Below are positions 46,458 to 53,734 of a stretch of 64,000 nucleotides of DNA, one piece after another. Source of the DNA: Candidatus Sumerlaea chitinivorans (lineage in GTDB: Bacteria > Sumerlaeota > Sumerlaeia > Sumerlaeales > Sumerlaeaceae). The notes under the pieces are model-generated. The model was not told the origin of the DNA. It saw only the letters and a program-made list of their open reading frames with translations, and ran no database searches. The stretch spans positions 1,984,001-2,048,000 of the forward strand of contig CP030759.1 of assembly GCA_003290465.1 (NCBI GenBank), written 5' to 3'. The position numbers and the translations under genes are program-made. Numbering within the stretch: the stretch's first letter is position 1; the number at the start of each line of letters is the position of its first letter.

Positions 46458-47424
46458 TGTTGGGTCCCGGACGATTGCGTGGTCTTTTTATGAAAATTTC
46501 AGGTTTTTCGGCGTACCATTTTTTCATGGCTTCAATGGGTGTGACATGGCCCAGGGCTTTCTGGGGGATGTGGTGATTGTACAGCCAGACGTAGCGTTGA
46601 ATCGTCGCCTCCAACGCTTCGCGGCTGTCGAAGCGGTGGGTGGCGAGTACCTCGCTGATGCGCCCGTTGAAACGTTCGACCATGCCGTTTGTCTGCGGAT
46701 GGCGAGGCTTGGTCAGCCGGTGCTCGATCTCCAGCGCCTGGCACAGTTCATCGAAGGCATGCGCTCCTGTAGGGGTGCGCTCTCCCCGGGTAATGAAGCG
46801 GTCGGTGAACTCCTTGCCGTTGTCGGTGAGGATCGTATGCACCCGAAAGGGGGCGGCCTCGAGGAGCGCGTGCAGAAAGCGTCGGGCGTTGGCGGCCGTC
46901 TTCTCCGGGTAGATGGCCACGAACACCCAGCGCGTCGCCCGGTCGATGGCCACGAAGAGGTAGCGGCGTTTGTCCTCGTCGGGCATCTGCGGCAGGTACT
47001 TCACGTCCAGATGCACGAACCCCGGCTCATAGGACTTGAAGGGTTTGTGCCCAGGCTTTTCCGCTTTGGGCTGCAGGGCCTTGAGCGAACCGACGCCGTG
47101 GCGGCGCAGGCAGCGATCCAGGCCAGATCGAGAGACGTTCGGCGTGATGAATTCGCGCACCACCGCCAGCAGATCGTCCAAGGGCAGCATCAAGGTCTTG
47201 CGCAGCTCCACCACGACCGCCTCCTGAAACGGGGTCAGGTTCGTCTGCAGGCGATGCGCCGTGTGCGGACGATCTTCGACGTCGGTGCGTTTCTTCCAAC
47301 GCCGAATGGTGTCTTCCGACACCCCCAGTTCCCGGGCAAGGCGGCGCACCGGCAGGTTCGAGCTTTGGATGTAGCGCCGGGTCGCAGGGGTCGTGGTGGC
47401 GTTCTTGTGCAGTCGGACCATCAT
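46453..47424 (-). CDS. IS481-family transposase
   Basis: DDE transposase (323 aa). A helix-turn-helix lies near the N-terminus (LPVRRLARELGVSEDTIRRW), followed by an rve-type catalytic core: first Asp in VHLDVKYLPQ, second Asp in ILTDNGKEF and Glu in NGMVERFNGR. The spacing fits IS481-family enzymes. The start is ATG 47424 (or the next codon). The reading frame ends 5 bp beyond the left terminal repeat, inside the target duplication, so the last codons depend on the insertion site; the catalytic core is intact and the element looks active or recently active. Confidence 0.93.
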   Translation of the reverse strand: MMVRLHKNATTTPATRRYIQSSNLPVRRLARELGVSEDTIRRWKKRTDVEDRPHTAHRLQTNLTPFQEAVVVELRKTLMLPLDDLLAVVREFITPNVSRSGLDRCLRRHGVGSLKALQPKAEKPGHKPFKSYEPGFVHLDVKYLPQMPDEDKRRYLFVAIDRATRWVFVAIYPEKTAANARRFLHALLEAAPFRVHTILTDNGKEFTDRFITRGERTPTGAHAFDELCQALEIEHRLTKPRHPQTNGMVERFNGRISEVLATHRFDSREALEATIQRYVWLYNHHIPQKALGHVTPIEAMKKWYAEKPEIFIKRPRNRPGPNI

Positions 47425-47525
47425 GACTGTTGCCTCCGTAGCTCCTCGATCAGCTCACGCATCGTCTCGCGACCTATGAATAATGCACGACGTCGCGGAT
47501 CAGTGCAATCGTCCCGGACCTGACA
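46458..47525 (-). mobile_element. IS481-family insertion sequence nested in the ISPpu12-like element
   Basis: A 1068-bp element with 21-bp imperfect terminal repeats (46458-46478 and 47505-47525; 18/21 matching, both beginning TGT and ending GGACGATTGC) and flanking 6-bp duplications CCTATA. It has a single transposase gene on the minus strand. It sits in the 35-bp spacer formed by lspA and tnpA (15 nt after the lspA stop, 13 nt before the tnpA start), so neither outer gene is broken. It opposes their transcription and would uncouple tnpA from the metal promoter. Confidence 0.92.
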
Positions 47526-47531
47526 CCTATA
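47526..47531. repeat. Right 6-bp target duplication of IS481-family element
   Basis: CCTATA directly after the right terminal repeat; pair of 46452-46457. Confidence 0.85.
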
Positions 47532-47538
47532 CAACACC

Positions 47539-48828
47539 ATGACCGAACTTCCCGACAACATCCTTCACCTGCCGCAATACCAAGTACTGGGCTGCAAATC
47601 AACCGACGACGAAATGCACTTCCAGGTGGACGTGCCCGATCCCATCGCCTGCGAGGAATGCGGCGTGCAGGGTGAGTTCGTACGGTTCGGCAAGCGTGAC
47701 GTTCCCTATCGTGATCTGCCCATCCACGGCAAGCGGGTCACTCTCTGGGTGGTCCGCCGCCGATACACCTGCCGGGCCTGCAAGACAACATTCAGGCCCC
47801 AGCTACCGGAGATGGTGGACGGATTCCGTATGACACTGCGGCTGCATGAGTACGTGGAGAAGGAATCCTTCAACCACCCCTACACCTTTGTGGCGGCACA
47901 GACCGGCCTGGACGAGAAGACGGTGCGCGACATCTTCAACGCCCGCGCCGAGTTCCTGGGGCGCTGGCACCGCTTCGAGACGCCCCGCATCCTGGGCATT
48001 GACGAGCTATACCTGAACAAGCGCTACCGCTGCATTCTGACCAACATTGAGGAGCGAACCCTGCTCGACCTGCTGGCCACCCGCCGCCAGGACGTGGTGA
48101 CCAACTACCTGATGAAGCTGAAAGACCGGCAGAAGGTCGAGATCGTCAGCATGGACATGTGGAACCCCTACCGGGCAGCGGTCAAGGCTGTGCTGCCCCA
48201 GGCCCGTATCGTGGTCGATAAGTTCCATGTGGTGCGCATGGCCAACGATGCCCTAGAGAGAGTGCGCAAGGGCCTCAGAAAGGAGCTGAAACCGTCCCAG
48301 AGCCGGACTCTCAAGGGAGACCGGAAAATCCTGCTGAAACGCGCTCACGAAGTCTCAGACCGGGAGCGCCTCATCATGGAGACCTGGACAGGCGCGTTCC
48401 CGCAACTGCTGGCCGCCTACGAGCACAAGGAGCGCTTCTACGGCATCTGGGACGCCACCACACGGCTCCAGGCAGAAGCCGCCCTGGACGAGTGGATAGC
48501 CACCATCCCGAAGGGCCAAAAGGAAGTCTGGAGCGATCTGGTCAGGGCAGTGGGAAACTGGCGCGAAGAGACCATGACCTACTTCGAGACGGACATGCCC
48601 GTCACCAACGCTTACACGGAGTCCATCAACCGACTGGCCAAGGACAAGAACCGTGAAGGGCGCGGTTACTCCTTCGAGGTGATGCGGGCACGAATGCTCT
48701 ACACCACGAAGCACAAGAAGAAGGCACCGACTGCGAAGGTCTCTCCTTTCTACAAGAAAACCATCGGTTACGGACTGCCGGACTTCGCAGAGGAACTCAA
48801 CTACGGAGTCGATCTATCAACCATCTGA
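47539..48828 (+). CDS. tnpA: ISL3-family transposase
   Basis: Transposase (429 aa) of the ISL3 family, moving the outer element. An N-terminal zinc-finger pair (CEECGVQGEF ... CRACKTTF) and a helix-turn-helix precede the DDE core: Asp in ILGIDELYLN, Asp in VSMDMWNPYRAA and Glu in NAYTESINRLAKDKNR. Full length with no frameshift. The ATG at 47539 is 14 nt after the nested IS481-family element, and the original lspA-tnpA gap would have been about 21 nt, so tnpA once ended the metal-regulated operon. Its stop (48826-48828) is in the same frame as the interrupted cupin gene beyond the right end. Confidence 0.95.
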   Translation: MTELPDNILHLPQYQVLGCKSTDDEMHFQVDVPDPIACEECGVQGEFVRFGKRDVPYRDLPIHGKRVTLWVVRRRYTCRACKTTFRPQLPEMVDGFRMTLRLHEYVEKESFNHPYTFVAAQTGLDEKTVRDIFNARAEFLGRWHRFETPRILGIDELYLNKRYRCILTNIEERTLLDLLATRRQDVVTNYLMKLKDRQKVEIVSMDMWNPYRAAVKAVLPQARIVVDKFHVVRMANDALERVRKGLRKELKPSQSRTLKGDRKILLKRAHEVSDRERLIMETWTGAFPQLLAAYEHKERFYGIWDATTRLQAEAALDEWIATIPKGQKEVWSDLVRAVGNWREETMTYFETDMPVTNAYTESINRLAKDKNREGRGYSFEVMRARMLYTTKHKKKAPTAKVSPFYKKTIGYGLPDFAEELNYGVDLSTI

Positions 48829-48849
48829 GGGTGGTATCAGATTGATGGG

Positions 48850-49278
48850 GTGAAGGTGCCCCATCAACCATTAAATCCGTATACCCCTATTTCGTTGTTC
48901 AGCGTCGTGGTGCCCGTAAGCCCGCACGGGGCAGAAACCGTTGAGATGAGGCACGGGTGGGATCTGATTGTCACGGGAGTGCAGTACGGGTCTGAAGTAC
49001 GGGTTGGAGGACAATGGTACCCGATCGAACCGGGCAAAACTCTTTGCGTGCCTCGTCAAACTCCACACGCATTTCGCCATCCTGCTGGATTGAGGGGGCA
49101 TTTTTACGTGGCGTCACGGCCCGCCGGCCTCGAGCTGTACTTAGAGAAGATTGGGAAGAAGGAAATCGCCACGGACGTCTTGAAAGTAATGCAAGATCCA
49201 GAACTGCGGGAAGCGGGTGGCCCCGTTGAAAACTTGAACGCCGAAACCACCGCCGAAGAGCGAAAAGAATCCGAATAA
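48850..49278 (+). CDS. Cupin-like protein, 5' end replaced by the mobile element
   Basis: Small single-domain cupin-like protein. The body (48887 onward) reads LFSVVVPVSPHGAETVEMRH, then VGGQWYPIEPGKTLCVPRQTPHAFRHPAG, the second cupin motif with a Pro-His pair, and ends in a polar tail. The mobile element removed the native start (now at 44363-44440), but its right end supplies an in-frame GTG at 48850 that would add about 12 element-encoded residues. The frame is also continuous with the tnpA stop codon 21 nt upstream, so read-through transcription could keep the gene expressed. Whether it is translated is unknown. Members of this fold bind metals or small acids; no specific role is assigned. 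Confidence 0.65.
   Translation: MKVPHQPLNPYTPISLFSVVVPVSPHGAETVEMRHGWDLIVTGVQYGSEVRVGGQWYPIEPGKTLCVPRQTPHAFRHPAGLRGHFYVASRPAGLELYLEKIGKKEIATDVLKVMQDPELREAGGPVENLNAETTAEERKESE
48863..48886 (-). repeat. Right terminal inverted repeat of ISPpu12-like element
   Basis: Mirror of 44441-44464 with 21/24 identity. The plus-strand copy is read as codons by the frame that continues into the cupin gene. Confidence 0.9.
48887..48894. repeat. Right 8-bp target duplication of ISPpu12-like element
   Basis: CTATTTCG, identical to 44433-44440. Confidence 0.9.
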
Positions 49279-49626
49279 CGCCCACTCCATACGGCCTCCT
49301 CTGCGGGGGGTGAAACGGACATCTCTTAGGCGAGGGCCGCCAACGTAAAAAAAGGGCAAACACAGGAGGGACTACCCACGCTTTCGGATTCCTGAGAATT
49401 GGATTTTGTTCTGAGCCTTTCTTACGTTTCCACAAGCCAAAACACGCAGGCAGTCTGTTGGCGCGTTTTGGAGTTCGGTTTGCGCTAATCCTCTTCTGGC
49501 ACAACCAGCATTCGATACGATTGCAAGGTTCTCAAACATGCCTGCGTACGCGTTCTTAGGCACATCGCCACTCCCCAAAAAGCAGGCTCAGTTGGGGGTG
49601 ACCTGTATCCCCGCGAGTGAGCTTGG
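49279..49626. other. 348-bp convergent spacer
   Basis: Lies between the cupin-like gene (plus) and msrBA (minus). A run of seven A near 49349 and scattered short dyads are present but no clean terminator. No coding signal. Confidence 0.5.
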
Positions 49627-50730
49627 TTACTCCTTCCACGGATTTGGCACATGGCAGCGGCGTCCTGTGCGGGCGATATAATCCTGATGATAATCCTCAG
49701 CCGGATAGAAGGTTTTCGCGGGTTCAACTTTCGTCACGATTCGCCGCCCTTTGTATTTGGGCGACTGCTGAAGCTCAGCGATGAAACGTTCGGCTTCGGC
49801 ACGCTGCTCATCGTCCACCACCCAAATCCCCGCTCGATATTGATCGCCGATGTCCGGCCCTTGGCCACCCTCTTGGGTTGGATCGTGCATTTTGAAAAAT
49901 GCTTCGAGCAGCTGGCGGAAACTAATGCGCTTGGGATCGTATACCACTTTGACCGTTTCAGCGTGGCCGGTTAGCCCAGTGCACACCTGCTCGTAGGTGG
50001 GGTTGGGCACGTGCCCCTGCATGTAACCGCTTTGGGCATCCAGAACGCCGGGGCCTTGCTGGAAGTAGTGTTCAATCCCCCAGAAACATCCGCCTGCAAA
50101 ATAGGCAACTTTGGTGGCAACTGGCTGGCTTTCGGGTGGCAGAGCTTGCCCTTCGGGGATGAACTTGAGTGCGGCTGAGTTCAGGCAGTGGCGTTCGCCT
50201 GTTGGGGGCGGGCCGTCATCAAAAACATGGCCAAGGTGCGCGCCACAGCGGGTACACACAATTTCAGTTCGTACCATGCCGTAGGAATTGTCGGGCCGAC
50301 GTGTCACATGGTCCGGATCGAACTCGCGCCAGAAGCTTGGCCAACCAGTCCCGGAATGAAACTTGTGTTCGCTGGAGAACAATGGTAGGCCACAAACGAC
50401 GCACGCGTAGATACCACTCTCTTTGTGGTCCGTGAAGCGACCGCAGAAGGGGGGTTCTGTTCCAGCACGTTGCGTCACGCGATACGCTTCGGGGTCTAAT
50501 TTCGCAGCGAGGCGCTCCACCTCGGCGCGCTCAAGCGGAGTGATGTCGTAACCGGACTTCGAGTAACGGATTTTCGACACAGTGGTTTCCTCCTTCGAAG
50601 AGGGGCTCGTCAGCCCAGTGCCTTTGGCCAGAGCGTATTGCGCAAGGAACAGCACAAGAGCAACCCAACAGGCTTGGCACAGCTTGCCTACTACGCCCCG
50701 TCGCAGAATTCGTGAGCTCGAGTGCAGCAT
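49627..50730 (-). CDS. Exported bifunctional methionine sulfoxide reductase MsrB-MsrA
   Basis: Fusion enzyme (367 aa) repairing oxidised methionine. A signal peptide/anchor lies at about 15-36. The MsrB half (about 55-200) has zinc-site pairs CVVCG and CTRCGAHLGHVFDDGP and the catalytic Cys in RHCLNSAALKF. The MsrA half (about 207-367) has GGCFWGIEHYFQ with its catalytic Cys and the family blocks YMQGHVPNPTYEQVCTGLTGHAE and QYRAGIW. The order B-then-A with a signal sequence points to periplasmic repair of both S and R sulfoxides. ATG 50730. It follows gltD on the same strand, 247 bp apart. Confidence 0.95.
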   Translation of the reverse strand: MLHSSSRILRRGVVGKLCQACWVALVLFLAQYALAKGTGLTSPSSKEETTVSKIRYSKSGYDITPLERAEVERLAAKLDPEAYRVTQRAGTEPPFCGRFTDHKESGIYACVVCGLPLFSSEHKFHSGTGWPSFWREFDPDHVTRRPDNSYGMVRTEIVCTRCGAHLGHVFDDGPPPTGERHCLNSAALKFIPEGQALPPESQPVATKVAYFAGGCFWGIEHYFQQGPGVLDAQSGYMQGHVPNPTYEQVCTGLTGHAETVKVVYDPKRISFRQLLEAFFKMHDPTQEGGQGPDIGDQYRAGIWVVDDEQRAEAERFIAELQQSPKYKGRRIVTKVEPAKTFYPAEDYHQDYIARTGRRCHVPNPWKE

Positions 50731-50977
50731 TCAAACGGATGATACAGGACGGATTTGGTTCTATGCAATAGCGCATCGGGGAGAGTATGCTGCAATGGAT
50801 TCCCGCAAGAGATGCGTGCACGTCTTAGGAGAGTGGAAATAACCGTGACGTGAGTTTAGTGGGGCAATAGCTTCACGGCACCCAGCTAAACGGTCTCACA
50901 GGGGGCCACCGACAGCAACAACTCAGTCTGCCCGATCCCTCGTTCGCTCATGAAGGGGCGGCGACGGCTCCTTTAGG

Positions 50978-52432
50978 CTACGGAAGCATGGTCTCGCCCA
51001 TCAGCCAGCGATCCACGCCTTTGGCGGCTTGTCTCCCCTCGCTGATGGCCCAAACAACCAACGATTGTCCACGGCGCATGTCACCGGCCGAGAAAACACC
51101 CTCGATGTTCGTCATGTAATTGGCATCCGTCGCAACGTTGCCCCGCGCATCGAGGTTGCAGCCCAACTGACTGATCGGACCATTTGTTTCCGGACCAAGG
51201 AAGCCCATTGCCAGCAGCACAAGGTCCACGTCGAGCGTGAATTCACTGCCTGGAATTTCCTTCATCACAGGTCGGCCGCTAATTGGGTCCTTTGTCCATT
51301 CCAGCCGCACTGCGTGGAGCTTCTGGACCTTTCCGTTTTCGCCGGAGAACGCTTTTGTGGAAATGCTCCACTCGCGGGTAAGCTTGCCCACCGCTTCCCC
51401 TTCCTCATGGGAAGTCGAAGTGCGCAGGATCATGGGGTAAGTCGGCCACGGCATGTCCGGCGTGCGTGTTTCAGGCGGACGAGGAAGTAGCTCAAACTGA
51501 TGTACAGACACCGCACCTTGGCGCAGCGCGGTCCCCACGCAGTCACTCCCAGTGTCGCCACCGCCGATCACCACCACGCGCTTATCTTTAGCTGTAATAT
51601 CGCGAAGGCCCGCCAAGGAATCCCCTGCGACGCGCTTATTCTGCAATGGCAGATACTCCATTGCAAAGTGGATCCCGTCGAGCTCGCGCCCCGGTACCGG
51701 TAGATCGCGCGGCTTCGTTGCCCCGCCACAAAGCACGATTGCATCAAAATTTCGTCGCAGTTCGTCCACAGGAACATCGAACCCAACGTTGGCATTTGTG
51801 ACGAACGTGATCCCTTCCTCAGCAAGGAGGTTGAGCCGACGCTCGACAATCCATTTCTCTAACTTGAAGTCGGGGATACCGTAAGTGAGCAAGCCGCCAA
51901 CGCGATCGGCGCGTTCAAAGACTGTAACGAAATGCCCCGCACGGTTGAGCTGCTGCGCGCATGCGAGGCCGGCGGGCCCACTCCCCACGATCGCAACTCG
52001 TTTGCCTGTGCGGGACTTTGGCGGCATAGGCCGCACCCACCCTTCGCGAAAGGCGTGATCAATGACGGCAAGCTCGATCTGTTTGATGGTCACTGGATCG
52101 TCGTTGATGCCAAGGACGCACGCCGCTTCGCAGGGGGCGGGACATACCCAGCCGGTAAACTCTGGGAAGTTATTCGTGGCATGGAGGATATCAATGGCCT
52201 CACGCCAGCGGTTGCGATAGGCAAGGTCATTCCAGTCCGGAATGATGTTTCCAAGCGGGCACCCTTTGTGGCAGAAGGGGATGCCACAATCCATACACCG
52301 AGCCCCTTGCTGCTGGACAAGGTCCTCGGGCGCATCCAAATACACCTGCTTGTAATCTTTGAGCCGTTCGACGGGGTCGCGCCGCTCGGTCATTTTGCGG
52401 CGAATCTCAAGAAATCCAGTGACCTTACCCAT
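50978..52432 (-). CDS. gltD: Glutamate synthase small subunit (GltD-like)
   Basis: Flavoprotein (484 aa) that passes electrons from NADPH to the glutamate synthase large subunit. The N-terminal 4Fe-4S part has [19 protein letters not shown] and [14 protein letters not shown]. An FAD motif [17 protein letters not shown] and an NAD(P)H motif [18 protein letters not shown] follow, then the C-terminal FAD segment [19 protein letters not shown]. Full length for GltD. The partner gltB is not in the window; related orphan subunits serve other oxidoreductases, so the name is by closest fit. Minus strand, 175 bp after the STAS-TPR gene. Confidence 0.9.
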   Translation of the reverse strand: MGKVTGFLEIRRKMTERRDPVERLKDYKQVYLDAPEDLVQQQGARCMDCGIPFCHKGCPLGNIIPDWNDLAYRNRWREAIDILHATNNFPEFTGWVCPAPCEAACVLGINDDPVTIKQIELAVIDHAFREGWVRPMPPKSRTGKRVAIVGSGPAGLACAQQLNRAGHFVTVFERADRVGGLLTYGIPDFKLEKWIVERRLNLLAEEGITFVTNANVGFDVPVDELRRNFDAIVLCGGATKPRDLPVPGRELDGIHFAMEYLPLQNKRVAGDSLAGLRDITAKDKRVVVIGGGDTGSDCVGTALRQGAVSVHQFELLPRPPETRTPDMPWPTYPMILRTSTSHEEGEAVGKLTREWSISTKAFSGENGKVQKLHAVRLEWTKDPISGRPVMKEIPGSEFTLDVDLVLLAMGFLGPETNGPISQLGCNLDARGNVATDANYMTNIEGVFSAGDMRRGQSLVVWAISEGRQAAKGVDRWLMGETMLP

Positions 52433-52606
52433 CTTGTCGTGTTGCTCCTCGACGAATGGTGTTATCGTTCGTTACATGACAGAAATTCTGAAATTCTGGA
52501 ATGGCCGAAACGAATGGAGTCGCTACGGGCAGAAAAATAAAGATCTTACGGGGGCTCTGCGCGCAAAGATCAGGTCCGAACGGAGACCGGCGGGCTTGCC
52601 CACGCC

Positions 52607-53530
52607 TTAGCCGTGGAGCTGACGCAGATTTGCCAAGTGCCTCTTTGCTCGATCCACGTGCTTCTGATCGCCCCGCTGCTGCGCCACCCGAAGCACAATT
52701 TCCCACTGCTCAATTGCTTTGGGAATCCACGATGGTTGCTTCTCGTACACGATGGCGAGGTTGTTGAGCGCAGGCAAGTACTCGGGATCAATGCGCAACG
52801 CTTTCTCGTACTCGAGCACTGCCATGTCGTAATTGCCCACTCGCATGTACTCGACCGCCTTTCGGCAATGCTCCTCAATCATCTCTTTATTGGAGCGGAC
52901 TGCGGAGTCTAAGGACGCAAAAGCATCCGCGGCACCGCCGACGCCTTCCCCGACGGGCGGTCGGACCGACGCGGCGAAGGGGCGCGGCGCATGGGGAGGA
53001 GGCGGAGGAGGCACCTCTGGTTGCAGCGGGGGCCGGGATTCCACAGATGGAGCAGGTCGTGCCGGGGAACTGGCGCCAACTGCAGGGGGTGCTTGGGCCG
53101 GTGTGATCTCACTGATAAGTCCAGAATCGAAGGCTTTCACGCGTTCGGCAGCTCCGGCTCCAACGCGGTTCTGAGGTTGGACCATCTGCGCTTTCAGCAA
53201 ATCCGCCTCTGCGCCGGTGAGGATATCAAAGATTCCATCGAGTTTGGAGATGTAAAGGATGTCGGCGACCGCACGCGAGGGTTGGAGGAGAATGATACGA
53301 GCTTTGTTCTTGCTGGCGGTCATCTTGAAACCCACCAACACCCCAAGCCCAGCACTATCGATATACTCCACCTTCGATAAGTCGAGGATAAGTTGTTCGA
53401 TGCCTTTCCGAATATAGGGCAGACATAGGGATTTCAGCCGGTCACATTCTTCGAGCACAATGCGACCGCGCAAAAGGATATAGACATCTGCGCGTTGCTG
53501 GTAGATTTCAATTTCGAGGTTCTCTGGCAA
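52607..53530 (-). CDS. STAS-TPR fusion protein
   Basis: Unusual fusion (307 aa). Residues 1-110 form a STAS domain of the anti-anti-sigma type, with the phosphorylatable Ser59 in YIDSAGLGVLVG, the position used in SpoIIAA-like partner switches. A Pro/Ala-rich linker (about 140-200, including a run of Pro) connects to about three TPR repeats (about 215-300; NYDMAVLEYEKALRIDPEYLPALNNLAIVYE). This suggests a phosphorylation-controlled switch tied to a protein-scaffold module. No kinase or phosphatase adjoins. It sits 3 nt after the Trm112-like gene, at the end of a three-gene operon. Confidence 0.85.
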   Translation of the reverse strand: MPENLEIEIYQQRADVYILLRGRIVLEECDRLKSLCLPYIRKGIEQLILDLSKVEYIDSAGLGVLVGFKMTASKNKARIILLQPSRAVADILYISKLDGIFDILTGAEADLLKAQMVQPQNRVGAGAAERVKAFDSGLISEITPAQAPPAVGASSPARPAPSVESRPPLQPEVPPPPPPHAPRPFAASVRPPVGEGVGGAADAFASLDSAVRSNKEMIEEHCRKAVEYMRVGNYDMAVLEYEKALRIDPEYLPALNNLAIVYEKQPSWIPKAIEQWEIVLRVAQQRGDQKHVDRAKRHLANLRQLHG

Positions 53531-53533
53531 AGG

Positions 53534-53722
53534 TCATTCACCTTCCTGCAATGGTTTCGCTTCCTCAATCAGAAGGTTGGGGATGTCATCCACGATCTCA
53601 TAGCGCAACTTACAAGCGCGGCAAATGAGGGCGTCCCCTTTACCATCGGCTGTTTGGCGATACTCCAATTCGCCCTTGCATTTGGGGCAAGCTAAGATAT
53701 CCAGAAAATCTTTCGACAGCAT
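53534..53722 (-). CDS. Trm112-family small zinc-binding protein
   Basis: Protein of 62 aa with the Trm112/UPF0434 zinc-ribbon pattern: C12 and C15 in ACPKCKGEL, C34 and C37 in LICRACKLRYEIVDDIPNLL. Bacterial members are small cytoplasmic proteins of uncertain role; the eukaryotic homologue activates several methyltransferases. The closing IPNLL is characteristic. It lies 12 nt after the PilO-like gene and 3 nt before the STAS-TPR gene, so co-transcribed. Confidence 0.92.
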   Translation of the reverse strand: MLSKDFLDILACPKCKGELEYRQTADGKGDALICRACKLRYEIVDDIPNLLIEEAKPLQEGE

Positions 53723-53734
53723 GGTCTCCGCCTA

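Larger units (their letters stand above)
44441..48886 (+). mobile_element. ISPpu12-like ISL3-family element carrying metal-resistance genes
   Basis: Complete 4446-bp element bounded by 24-bp imperfect inverted repeats (44441-44464 and 48863-48886, 21/24 matching, both starting GGGTA) and flanked by 8-bp direct repeats. It encodes a MerR-type regulator (minus) and a divergent CDF pump, lspA and an ISL3 transposase (all plus), the gene set known from ISPpu12 of Pseudomonas plasmid pWW0. An IS481-family element (46458-47525) plus one 6-bp target copy lies inside; removing them leaves 3372 bp, in line with the about 3.4 kb I recall for ISPpu12. Clearly acquired horizontally, probably from Proteobacteria. 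Confidence 0.93.

Noticed and set aside
46546-47523. Long plus-strand frame opposite the IS481-family transposase
   Set aside because: Opposite strand carries an intact DDE transposase; the plus frame is a composition artefact.
44433-48894. Mobile block as contamination or chimeric assembly
   Set aside because: Exact 8-bp duplications at both ends and restoration of an open cupin frame on removal show a true insertion.
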